NCBI GenBank assembly: GCA_029448655.1
Contig: JACCLO010000011.1
Location: 186,001-250,000, forward strand
Length of the DNA stretch: 64,000 nucleotides
Direction: 5' to 3'
Source: Wolfiporia cocos
Taxonomy: Eukaryota > Basidiomycota > Agaricomycetes > Polyporales > Phaeolaceae
The notes under the pieces were generated by a model. The model was not told where the DNA came from. It did no database searches and saw nothing but the letters and a program-made list of their open reading frames with translations. Positions 38,015 through 46,679 of the stretch are shown in pieces. The stretch's first letter is position 1. The number at the start of each line of letters is the position of its first letter. The position numbers were made by a program, and so were the translations under genes.

Positions 38015-39995
38015 TGGCGACGGTGGTGGCGGGGGCCGAGGGTCCTGCTGAGCTTGAGTCAGCCGTCACTTCTTCCCAGATCGTTCGGGCACGATACGTC
38101 TTGCCATCCGCGGGGGGCGCCGAGTACGGCTTCTTGCCAGAAGCCTGTCCCTTTCCACTACCCGAAGGAGCAGCCGTGGTCTTTCCAGACGCGGCAGCTG
38201 CATCCTTCGCCCTTTGTTGCTCGGCCCGCTGAGCGGCAGGCACGAATGTTCCCGCGGCCTTGTCTGCCGCAAGCTTAGGACACTTGTTGAAGTAGTGTCC
38301 CGTCTGCTTGCAGTATGTGCAGACGGCGTTGGTGGTGTCGGCGGGGGCTTTGGCGGGCGCCTTTCCCTTGTCCTTCTTTTTCTCCGACTTCTTTGCAGAA
38401 GCGGAGGACGTCTCCTTCTTTTCGGCAGGGGCCGAGTCCTTCTTGCTGGCTTTCTCGAAGATCGAGCCCTTGATCTTGTCTGGATATGACGTTTGGTACA
38501 TTTCCAGAGCGAAGTCGATCAGAGGTTCGATGTCGGTCGGGGCCTTGAAGAACGGAGTCTTGCCGAGGACGTTTAAGGTGTCCTTAACCTTTTCAGGGAG
38601 TGTTTCGGTGAACTCCCATACCAGGGTTTCGTTGGCGGTCTCGGAGAGTCGGCCGAGGGTTCGGAACCGTTCGCAGTAGTTGAAGTAGTTTGACTCGGCG
38701 AGTTCCTTGCCCTTGGTACCGTAGTAGCCGCGAATTTCCTTCTTAGCTATCTCCTTATCCGTCATTTTCCCATATTGCACCATTACGGATTTGGTGAAGT
38801 CCTCCCAGGTGCCGAGAGGTTCACCATTTCCTGCCTTCTTGATGAGAGGCGAGAAAAATTTGTATGCGTCCCCTGTGACGCGGAAGAGGGCCGTGGTGAT
38901 ACGGTCATGGTCATCGTAGACCCTGAGCGTACCGAAGTACAGGCCCATCTTCTCCACCCATTCCTGAGCAGTCACCTTTCCAGATGACCCGGAGAATTCG
39001 GGGGGAGGGGGGATTTTCAGGTTTTGAGGCAGACCTGGAATCTGCGGGGCGACGGCTGCTGCGGCAGCGGCTGCAGCTTGTGCGGCGGCAGCGGCCTCGG
39101 CTGCACGGGCTTGAGCATTGCCGGGGGCCGGTGCGGGTTCTTCCGGGGGCGTGCGGATGCCGGGAGGGTTGGGAACGGAGGGATTCTTGCGAATTCTCCG
39201 AAGTTCCTCGTCAACCTTCTCCATGCGTTCTGCGAACGCATCCTCGAGGTCGTCCAGCCGGGACCGGTAGTCCTTTCGGAGCTGCTTCTCCATTTCGGAG
39301 AGCTTGGCGGTGTACTCCTGTCGGAGTTCCTTGCCGAGGTCCACCATGGTGGACAATACCTCGTTCCGGACCGAATTGACCGCTTCGTGTAGTTCGTCTT
39401 GGGCCTTCTGTTCGATTGCCCTGGATTGCCCAGCCAGGGAATCGATTCGTTCATGGATACGCTCCAGGCGGGCGTGCACCATTCGACCTAGGGTGTCGGT
39501 GGTGTCATGGCTTATGGCCGCACTTCGTTGTACGGCGGCATCGATGATTGGCCCATGTATGGACCCATCCACCTTGTGGTGTTCCTCCTCAGGAAGGTAT
39601 GCCTTGAGGTTGTTCTCGACAGCGACATTGGTCTGTCGTGTCGGACCCGAAAATTCCATTTCCAGTGTGGTGGCGGGCCCGATAGGGCGAGTTCGACGAG
39701 CCGGGGGATAACCGGCAATGGGGGTGCCTGGGCGTGTACCCATGGGGTTGGTCGGAGAGTCCCTTTGCGGGGGAACGAACTCCTGTACGTCTTCTTCCTC
39801 TTCCTCTTCCTCTTCCTCTTCCTCGCTTAGGTGCTCCAGTGTCACCAGTTGCTGAGTTCCCGAGGGACCAGCTACCGGTGTCACCGGGCCTTCTGAGCGG
39901 AGGCGCATCTTGCGGGGGGCGAGAGGAGTGCTGACGGAGGAGGTGGAGGACATTGTGAATCTGTTTGTGACGAATGTTAGTTTCCGGTTACTCAT
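37956..39995 (-). CDS. Element L gag
   Basis: 679 residues from ATG 39995; a second Met (MSSTSSVS) at about 39953 is possible. It has a run of about ten Glu encoded by a CTTCCT microsatellite (39790-39826), a long coiled coil (QEYTAKLSEMEKQLRKDYRS), an Ala-rich spacer and the gag core (FSGSSGKVTAQEWVEKMGLY, VTGDAYKFFSPL, YCERFRTLGRLSETANE). After a Lys/Ala-rich stretch comes a canonical zinc knuckle CTYCKQTGHYFNKC. Gag would form the particle and package RNA. It overlaps pol by 59 nt and ends GTCTTGTGA. Confidence 0.94.
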   Translation of the reverse strand: MSNRKLTFVTNRFTMSSTSSVSTPLAPRKMRLRSEGPVTPVAGPSGTQQLVTLEHLSEEEEEEEEEEEDVQEFVPPQRDSPTNPMGTRPGTPIAGYPPARRTRPIGPATTLEMEFSGPTRQTNVAVENNLKAYLPEEEHHKVDGSIHGPIIDAAVQRSAAISHDTTDTLGRMVHARLERIHERIDSLAGQSRAIEQKAQDELHEAVNSVRNEVLSTMVDLGKELRQEYTAKLSEMEKQLRKDYRSRLDDLEDAFAERMEKVDEELRRIRKNPSVPNPPGIRTPPEEPAPAPGNAQARAAEAAAAAQAAAAAAAAVAPQIPGLPQNLKIPPPPEFSGSSGKVTAQEWVEKMGLYFGTLRVYDDHDRITTALFRVTGDAYKFFSPLIKKAGNGEPLGTWEDFTKSVMVQYGKMTDKEIAKKEIRGYYGTKGKELAESNYFNYCERFRTLGRLSETANETLVWEFTETLPEKVKDTLNVLGKTPFFKAPTDIEPLIDFALEMYQTSYPDKIKGSIFEKASKKDSAPAEKKETSSASAKKSEKKKDKGKAPAKAPADTTNAVCTYCKQTGHYFNKCPKLAADKAAGTFVPAAQRAEQQRAKDAAAASGKTTAAPSGSGKGQASGKKPYSAPPADGKTYRARTIWEEVTADSSSAGPSAPATTVANVGTISVPLAPTTRLEDVL

Positions 39996-40098
39996 TGTCT
40001 TAGATTCTTTTAAGAAGGGATTGGTTTCGAAAGCTGCAACTTTCGTTATAGATCACACTCGCACTCTATTTCAGAGTTAAAAGATGATAGTATTTCTA

Positions 40099-40998
40099 CT
40101 ATACAATCGCGAGTATATCCTCTTCTACCGAAGTAGTTGAGGGCCCTGCCACCTTGTCAGGTGGTGTTACACCGAAGGCAAAAGTAATTTGTAGCGCTAC
40201 GCATTCTGCTACGATACGAGCCAAGTCCGTACGCCAATCCAAAAAGGAAATATTGCCGAGTTGTTTACAGTACTTTTTCATAATTCTCCAATCTCTATTT
40301 GTGATCCTCCCTCGTCTCGCTCTATCCTTTACGTTATCCACCAAGTCCTCCAATTCTACTACCATAGTATGGAAACGCATGTCGTTTTCCATATGGAAGC
40401 CTGGGTAATTAGGGGGGTGGTTGGCGAGAGGAGTGAGACGAGTGAGAGTGCCTTCTAGCATGGGAATAACTTGATCGCATGCTTGGAGGGGTTTCTTCTT
40501 CCCGAAAACGAGGGAAGGGTCGAGAATCTTGTGGTTGGCCGGAACAGAAGGTCCGGCCGCCGGGCTGGAGAGACGGAGGGCCAGTGAAGAAGCTGCTTGC
40601 TTGGCTTCCTTGGCGGCTTGCTTGGCGGCAATTCGCTTATTCAGCTTATCGCGGGCGAGCTTGAGCTTGTTGAGTTCGCGGAGTTCGATAAGGTTCTCCA
40701 TGGCGGTAATGGATTGCGCTAGCTTCTCTTCCTCGGTCCAGATGCGCTTGGCAAGTGGAACTGGTTTGGGAGGTCGAGGAGCGGGTTTCCCAGCCTCAGC
40801 AATGTGCTTTGGCATGTGGACGGGAATCTCCCAAAGATGGAGCTTCCCGGTGTAATCTTCCTTTACAGGAAGTGTGTACGTGACGTCCTCTGCCCGAGGA
40901 ATGTCGGCGGTGTCGATGCGGCTGAGAAGGGACCGCTTCGCCGGTTTAACGTAGGGGGCAGTGGAGGAGCCACGGGTGCGACGGGTAACGCGGGGCAT
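40099..40998 (-). CDS. Element L ORF1: conserved protein upstream of gag, unknown function
   Basis: 299 residues starting MPRVTRRTRGSS. It has a basic N-terminus, a Pro-rich stretch (KPAPRPPKPVPLAKR), a Lys/Glu/Ala-rich helical middle (LNKRIAAKQAAKEAKQAA) and a C-terminal helical domain (DLVDNVKDRARRGRITNRDW, then KKYCKQLGNISFLDW and LARIVAECVALQ). The C-terminal pattern T-N-R-[ED]-x-R followed by a basic helix, F-x-D and a [IL]-x-E helix recurs in A ORF1 and, more loosely, in J ORF1. It lies 104 bp upstream of gag on the same transcript. I do not recognise the family; it is not a known gag, env or nuclease as far as I can see. A role in RNA binding, particle assembly or targeting is inference. 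Confidence 0.82.
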   Translation of the reverse strand: MPRVTRRTRGSSTAPYVKPAKRSLLSRIDTADIPRAEDVTYTLPVKEDYTGKLHLWEIPVHMPKHIAEAGKPAPRPPKPVPLAKRIWTEEEKLAQSITAMENLIELRELNKLKLARDKLNKRIAAKQAAKEAKQAASSLALRLSSPAAGPSVPANHKILDPSLVFGKKKPLQACDQVIPMLEGTLTRLTPLANHPPNYPGFHMENDMRFHTMVVELEDLVDNVKDRARRGRITNRDWRIMKKYCKQLGNISFLDWRTDLARIVAECVALQITFAFGVTPPDKVAGPSTTSVEEDILAIV

Positions 40999-42031
40999 GA
41001 TTCTAAGAAAGTGCAGCTTTCATGAGAAACGAAGTTTCCCAGTGATACGTCCAAGAACAGGAATAAAAGGGATTATGTAAGGTAGGGTAGTGGACTCCTT
41101 TTCAGGAGCAAAGAAGGTGTACTACGGGGCATAATTACTCTTATGTTGCGCGCAAACCCTGTGCCGAGACGGCGCGGATATTCGCATGACCCTAACGGTC
41201 AGAGGCGCCGACTCCAGGGGTAGAGTTGCTGACTGCCAGGCCGGTTCCTGGGTCAGATGATTGGGATTCGGATACACGACACCGCCCCGGAGGGACGATG
41301 CCGGAAAGTGGCTGGGATTTTACATCCCTTAGCCTGTCCATGCTTCAACAATGAGGTTGCCGTCTGTAGCCACATGGGTGTCACATCAGGGCTAAAAAAC
41401 CACTGTCGATCTAAGATCGCGAGACAGCAGCGCTCCACATCCCGAAGGAGTGGGCCACGCGCTTCTCTTCCAATGGGGCCCCAAATCCGTTTGACCCATG
41501 CTCGCACGCCGAGCTGCCCGGAGGACTTATGCTATTGGCTACCGCGAGTGACCTATGGCAGGGTGATTTTTTACGTCACCCCCCTCACTGCTTTTCCCAT
41601 AACGGGTTCAAAGCAGGTCCCTTACGCCTGGGAGGCGGCTTTGGAAAATTCCCATGCCATCATAATGATGACCCTGTGGATAGTGATGGGGCGCTGAACA
41701 ACGCTTGCCATGACAGGGGGTTGGGCGCACACAGGCAGACCGTCCCCTTTTCTCCACAGGCGGGTCTTAACCGCGCATAGTCCAAGCTTGTCAGCGAGGA
41801 CCATGTCTCCTTGACCCTGGAGTCCGGGTTAGGTAGGCCTCCTGCCTAAAAAGGCGGTGTGGCTTCCCTGGTTGCCAATCCTCTGCCGAGGATGGCGATG
41901 TATCCCCCAGATCTCAACTATCACCCCAATCGCCTTGTCAGGCAGAAAGGGATGTGCGCAGCAACGAGCAATATACCCCTGTAGGATAGAAACCCAGGCC
42001 CAAGCGCAAGCGCAAGGGCGGGGGTAGGGGG
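40999..42031 (-). other. 5' leader of element L
   Basis: About 1 kb, GC-rich and without a credible gene. On the minus strand it has AGATCTGGGGGATACATC (41899-41916), similar to the GGGTTCTGGGGG motif in the A, J and M leaders, and CCTGAAAAGG (41097-41106) about 100 nt before the ORF1 start. The length suggests a structured RNA for packaging. Confidence 0.6.
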
Positions 42032-42042
42032 AGATTTGTTCT
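42032..42042 (-). promoter_or_regulatory. Self-primer binding site of element L
   Basis: Minus-strand AGAACAAATCT, 2 nt inside the 5' LTR, is the exact complement of AGATTTGTTCT (42167-42177), itself about 30 nt after the LTR TATA motif (42205-42212). Confidence 0.76.
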
Positions 42043-42044
42043 TA

Positions 42045-42744
42045 TGACACAGACTAGACTGTGGGACTCACACTATAACCTTATTGGCGACTTGAAGGAG
42101 TTGCAGAAGGTTGGTGAGGAGGCTAGTGGGCGCAAGCAGAGATGGTATGTAACTGTGCGAATGCAGAGAACAAATCTAAGGCTTATCCGCAGTGATAGCC
42201 CTACTTATATACATGCTTTGTTTGGTTACCGGTAAGGGAGCCAAACATGAAGGTGGTCTGTGCGCAGACATAACTAATATGGTTAAGTCGTAAACTACAA
42301 TACACCATGTGCGCCGGTAATGGCCGCACCAGTAAGATCGTTTGTTTGGACCGTAGGTCCATGTTGTGGAAGTGGCTGTAGCTACGTTAGTAAGCCATGC
42401 ATGTGATTCTTATATACCGGCATCGGGATATGAGTAATCATAAGGGCATTGGCATGTGATAACGAGCGGGCCGCTTATCCAATCGTACTGACATAGCCCG
42501 GTATCGGGATATGAGTAAAGCGCGTGACACCGGAGGTTAGTCCGCTGAGTCATTGACGCGTACAAGCGTGTTATGTACGTGTTGTTATGACAAGTGGACG
42601 TATACCGCGTTGTGTACGTGTTGTTTGGTTGCGTGTACGTGCTAGACGGGCGCTTAGCAGCGTAAATGTCTACAAGGTCGTAGAAATACCAGATAAATAG
42701 GTAAAAATACGGGAAAAATAGTGGCATGTCCCAAATCTGTGACA
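42045..42744 (-). repeat. 5' LTR of element L
   Basis: 700 bp, no difference seen from 32740-33439. Contains TATATAAG (minus, near 42207) and the predicted RNA start at 42177. Confidence 0.95.
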
Positions 42745-42773
42745 CGTATCAAGTAAGTGTTATCTTGTGTTAT

Positions 42774-42785
42774 ATGAATAGAACT
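42774..42785 (+). promoter_or_regulatory. Self-primer binding site of element J
   Basis: ATGAATAGAACT is the exact complement of AGTTCTATTCAT (32641-32652 in the 5' LTR; 51694-51705 in the 3' LTR). Confidence 0.76.
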
Positions 42786-43472
42786 TGCTTTCGCCCCCGC
42801 CCTCTTTGAGGGTCTGGGATTTTTTCTTCTTAGATGTTTTCGTCGCCGTCTGCGCACCCCCGCTCGCCGCCAGGCAGCGGGGTATCCTTAGTGGGTTCTG
42901 GGGGATCACCGCCTTCGGGCAAATAGCCGGACCGTAGGCTTAAGCGGAACCGGGGACTGGCTGCCAAGCCTTTCCCCATATGTTGGGAATTGATGGCAAT
43001 GGTGTAACGTCTTGACCGGGCCGGAGACGACCTTCTCGCCTATCCCCAGGCATACAGGGGCCACTCTATTTAGAGTTGGGATGGTGGGCACAAGTTGCCC
43101 TGCCTAGAACCGCTGCCGATACGGCTTCAGAACGATCGAGTTCTGGCCTTGGCGCCCTCCAAGTCCCTCAGGGCATGGGTTTGGTTTAAACACTGGCAGC
43201 CACCTAACTGGAGTGAGGCGTGGGCACATGCGGGGTGTAATACCCCAAATCCTGCATTCCCAGGCGTCAAGGGAAGACGACCTGCTGTATCCCCCACCTG
43301 GTAGCGTGAGAGAGACGCCATCCAGTCGCCGACACTAACTCCGGTTGAGGGCGGAGCGCCCATTGACGCCGGAGGATAAGCGCACGACACATCAAGAAGC
43401 GACGATAAGCCCCGACAGAAGACCGCGTGATTTCCACTAGAATAGCCTACTTAGATTTCTTTTTACGTAGTC
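42786..43472 (+). other. 5' leader of element J
   Basis: About 690 bp without a credible gene. Contains GGGTTCTGGGGG (42893-42904), shared with A and M, and several GC-rich inverted repeats. Confidence 0.6.
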
Positions 43473-44288
43473 ATGCCGAAAGCACCACGTTTCACGGTTA
43501 ACCCGAGAAACGCCGCTACGGGGGAGCGCGAGGAATGGCACATTACCTCCTCTAAATCGCTCGAAGACCGCATTTCCGCGGTCACAGCCCCAAAGCGAGG
43601 AAAGTCCCGAAAGGGCAAAGACGTCTTCTACAGGAAGCCGAACCCTGACCCGGAGGAGATCCGAAGGGTCAACCACGAGGCCGCCCTCGCCGACATCAGG
43701 CGGAAGAAGCTCGACAAACTTTTCCGACAGAAGGAGAAGCTCGAGGCTCGGATCCAGAAACAGAGCCTGGACCAGCTGATCGCCGAGGCGGCCAGGAAGA
43801 GGGTTGAGGACAAGAGAATGGTGAGGAGTCTTCGGGAGCGAATCCAGCCCCCAAAGAAGTCACTGTTGGAAAGGGTGGAGGAGCTTAGGATGCCGGCCGA
43901 GTGGATCGAGAAACGGGGTCTTACGAACCCCAAGGACGTCCACTGCACGGAGAAGAAGTGGGACTGGTTCTTGGACGTCGACAAACAGATGAACGCCGCT
44001 CACAAGAACCTTTTCCGGCTATGGAAAGTCCCCGACGCAACCACCACGGCCCCCATCATAGCGAAATTCACCCCCCTCGTCACCGATTTCGACGATCTCT
44101 CCACACACCTGGAGCAAAGGGTCCATCAGGACTTCATGAAGAACGAAGATCTCCGCCGCCTAGAAAAATATCTCAGGAGGGTGGAGCACGTCTTTGGAGA
44201 CCTAGACGTGAAACAGCACGTTACGTACTTAAAAACACACCTAGTACATAGCGGTCTCAACTTCGACCTTGGCAACCCCCAGTTGTAG
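43473..44288 (+). CDS. Element J ORF1: conserved protein upstream of gag, unknown function
   Basis: 271 residues starting MPKAPRFTVNPRN. The N-terminal 110 residues are basic; the middle is a charged helix (RRKKLDKLFRQKEKLEARIQ). Then comes LTNPKDVHCTEKKWDWFLD, matching A ORF1's DLREVKCTEAQWY (V-x-C-T-E-x-x-W). The C-terminal helical domain includes DFMKNEDLRRLEKYLRRVE and HVFGDLDVKQHVTYLKTHL, parallel to A and L. TAG at 44286-44288 ends it, 152 bp before gag, with three direct repeats between. Same position and similar size as ORF1 in L and A. Function unknown; the start with MP-[RKA] is shared by all three. Confidence 0.8.
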   Translation: MPKAPRFTVNPRNAATGEREEWHITSSKSLEDRISAVTAPKRGKSRKGKDVFYRKPNPDPEEIRRVNHEAALADIRRKKLDKLFRQKEKLEARIQKQSLDQLIAEAARKRVEDKRMVRSLRERIQPPKKSLLERVEELRMPAEWIEKRGLTNPKDVHCTEKKWDWFLDVDKQMNAAHKNLFRLWKVPDATTTAPIIAKFTPLVTDFDDLSTHLEQRVHQDFMKNEDLRRLEKYLRRVEHVFGDLDVKQHVTYLKTHLVHSGLNFDLGNPQL

Positions 44289-44294
44289 TAGATA

Positions 44295-44379
44295 AAAAGT
44301 CCTGAAAAGGCATTATTTTTTGGTGCATGGCATTGATTGCGAAAAGTCCTGAAAAGGCATTTAAGTCCTGAAAAGGCAC
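44295..44379 (+). repeat. Three direct repeats in the J ORF1-gag spacer
   Basis: AAAAGTCCTGAAAAGGCATT at 44295-44314 and 44342-44361, and TAAGTCCTGAAAAGGCAC at 44362-44379. The core CCTGAAAAGG recurs in A (24436-24445, minus) and L (41097-41106, minus). Confidence 0.85.
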
Positions 44380-44440
44380 TTTCTTCTTGAATTATCGTTT
44401 AAGGAAGAAAATAACTCAAGCTGACGAATACTGTCCAGCA

Positions 44441-46679
44441 ATGGTGTCTTACACAATCGTACAAGGCGCTTTGTACAACACCCACAAGGTGGCTACGGCC
44501 TACCGCCCCGCCGTCGGCAAGCACACATGGCCCGGAGAGCAAACCTGCTTGATGGACTACCTGCGAGTCGTATTTGGCATCAGAGTTAGGGGGAGTGTTA
44601 CCTCCTTCAACTCAATTCCGGCGCATGTGCGCCCATTCCTAAACGTGAACCATACGGCGTACATCAAGTACTATGGGGAAGATTCAACCAGGAACCACAT
44701 CTCGTGGTGGAGGTGGGACAATTACTGCACCGCCATCCCCCTGTCGGACCTCATAGTCCTATACGGTGACGTCCACTGGTACTCAATGGAAGAAGCGTCG
44801 CCACGCATGAGAGCCGCCAGGCTCTTCAACACGGAAACACCCGCACGCGCAGTCATCACCCCCGAAGGCAGCGAGACGCCACGACCGGAGAAACCGGTCA
44901 ACACGGAGCCCCTATTTGGAACGCTCCCCGATCTCCTCCCTTGCTATGAAAGGAGGACTCTGGAAATAGTCGCGCAGCCCGAAAGGAGCGAGAACGAATT
45001 GATGGGAAGGTTGCAGCGCACTCTGGAAGTGGCCGCCTCAGACGAAGTTCTGCAGGTGGGAAAAGAAGCTTACAGGGAGGCGCTGTACCAAGCCAAGAAC
45101 CACCTTTACAGCAACCTCGCGGCATACAAAAGCCGGGTAGACACGGATATGGAAATGGTCTGGAACAAAACCAACCAGATTCGGAGTCACAACCAGGTGC
45201 TTCAAAATAAATTCGAAGCACTAGAGGAAGCGGAGAGTTTGCGGCAACAATTGGATACCCTTTCCGAAAATCGTTTCGTCCGCATAGATAGAAAAAGATA
45301 TTGCAGTACTGCAAAAGCGTCCGGCAGTCCCAACCACGGGACCCAGCGGTGCCCAGGTCACGGCACTAATTAATAGAATTGACCAACTCAAAGCGGAGTT
45401 AACCGCTCTGAAAAACGCACCGGCAGCCGCGGCAGCAGCAGCCACAACGGTCACCTTCCAACAGACCAAACCAACTCAGCCGCCCACATTCTCGGGCCCT
45501 AAGGCTCCTATCTCGTCAAAAGAATGGATCCAAAAAATGGGCATGTATTTCGCAGACGCCAAGGTAACCACCGAGGAAGACAAGGTTCGCCAAGCCCTGC
45601 TACGGCTTACGGGCGAGGCCTACCAGTACATGTCGCCGGTAGTTGATAAAATCGCCGCCGGACAAACCTCGGGTCACACCTGGAAAACGTTTGCGGAAAC
45701 AATCGAAAAGGTGTACGGCAAGAAAACGGACAAGGAGATTGCCGAAAAGGAGATTGAAGGGTATTTCGGAGACGAAGGGAAAAAGAAGGTCCAATCGGAC
45801 TTCTTTTCTTGGGCACAGAAGCTCAGGACCCTGGCTCGCCTGGCCGAGACTGACAACAAGACGTTGTTCAGTCACATCAAACGGATCCTCCCGGAAAAGG
45901 TGCGAGAGACCCTCACTACCTTGGAATCGGTGCCCGGCTTTACAATGCCGACCGACTGGGAGGTATACCTCGACATGGCCATCGACCTCTACAAGAGGCA
46001 ATACCCGGACAAGCTCAAAGGCAAGATCTTTGAGGAAGAAAAAAGGAAGGAGTCGTTGGGGTCTGCCAAGACCGCCGACAAAGCTACGTCGAAGCCTGCC
46101 AAGGCTGATGACAAAGGCAAAGGCAAGGCAAAAGAAACCGGCTCTTACGGGAAGGACTGTCGCAAGCACCCTGGACAACACAAATGGGGCGACTGTCCTG
46201 AGAACCCTAAGAACAAGTCGAAAGAAGCCAAGCCAGCCAGTAGTGGAAGCGGAACGACGAAGCCGACAGGCTCGTCAAGCGGAACGCAACAGTCGGGCCA
46301 GAAGAAATTGGACCCGAAAAAGAAATACAAGGTCCGAGTTGTCAGCACCCAGGAACTGGTGACTGACGACGAAGATGAGTCCCCCCAAGCCACCGTAGGG
46401 ACCATCCGGACCAACGTTCCGAAGCAACCAGAGGTGGTTCCTCTAGCCCCCACTACGCGCATCAGCGATGAGGAGAAAAGCGGGAGCCCGGTGCGATCAG
46501 CAGAGAGCACCAGCCCCATCCAGACCCAGTCGACTGGTTTGACTCCGACTGCGCCTACACCGTTGGGCGACTCCATCAGGACACATCTGCCCTGGCTTCG
46601 CAAGCGGATAGCCGACTCCGCAAATACCCTGGGCATCTACGGAAGCTCTGCCTTGGGTTTTCCCACCGAGCACATGTGA
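44441..46679 (+). pseudogene. Element J gag, with a frameshift in the coiled coil
   Basis: ATG 44441 (MVSYTIVQGALYN) starts an unrecognised N-terminal domain (RNHISWWRWDNYCTAIP). A coiled-coil region runs to about 45287, where the frame must shift: the next frame (IEKDIAVLQKRPAVPTTG) continues to the gag core (FSGPKAPISSKEWIQKMGMY, LTGEAYQYMSPVVD, DWEVYLDMAIDLYKRQYP). A one-base indel near 45285-45290 fits; without it the protein would be about 745 residues. The Cys cluster is atypical: DCRKHPGQHKWGDC (C-x2-H-x3-H-x4-C). It ends CAC ATG TGA, and TGATG overlaps the pol ATG. A programmed shift at this site is possible but less likely. Confidence 0.85.

Larger units (their letters stand above)
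32740..42744 (-). mobile_element. Element L: complete, open Ty3/gypsy element with ORF1 and dUTPase
   Basis: 10,005 bp flanked by CGTAT (32735-32739 and 42745-42749). The two 700-bp LTRs (32740-33439, 42045-42744) show no difference that I can find. ORF1, gag and pol are all uninterrupted, every catalytic motif is present, and the primer site and purine tract are intact. This is the best candidate in the window for a mobile, autonomous copy. Confidence 0.96.
31480..42772 (+). repeat. 5' LTR of element J in three pieces
   Basis: Begins TGTCACAAGAATTCTCC, interrupted by K (after AGTCA) and L (after CGTAT), ends ATCTTGTGTTA. Predicted RNA start AGTTCTATTCAT at 32641-32652, about 30 nt after TATATATA. 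Confidence 0.88.

Noticed and set aside
39780..39830. Tandem CTTCCT repeat as an independent regulatory repeat
   Set aside because: It is in frame within L gag and encodes an acidic Glu run, so it is explained by the coding sequence.
31673..42744. Solo LTR K and element L as one large element
   Set aside because: Each has its own distinct target duplication (AGTCA and CGTAT) and they are separated by 402 bp of J LTR.
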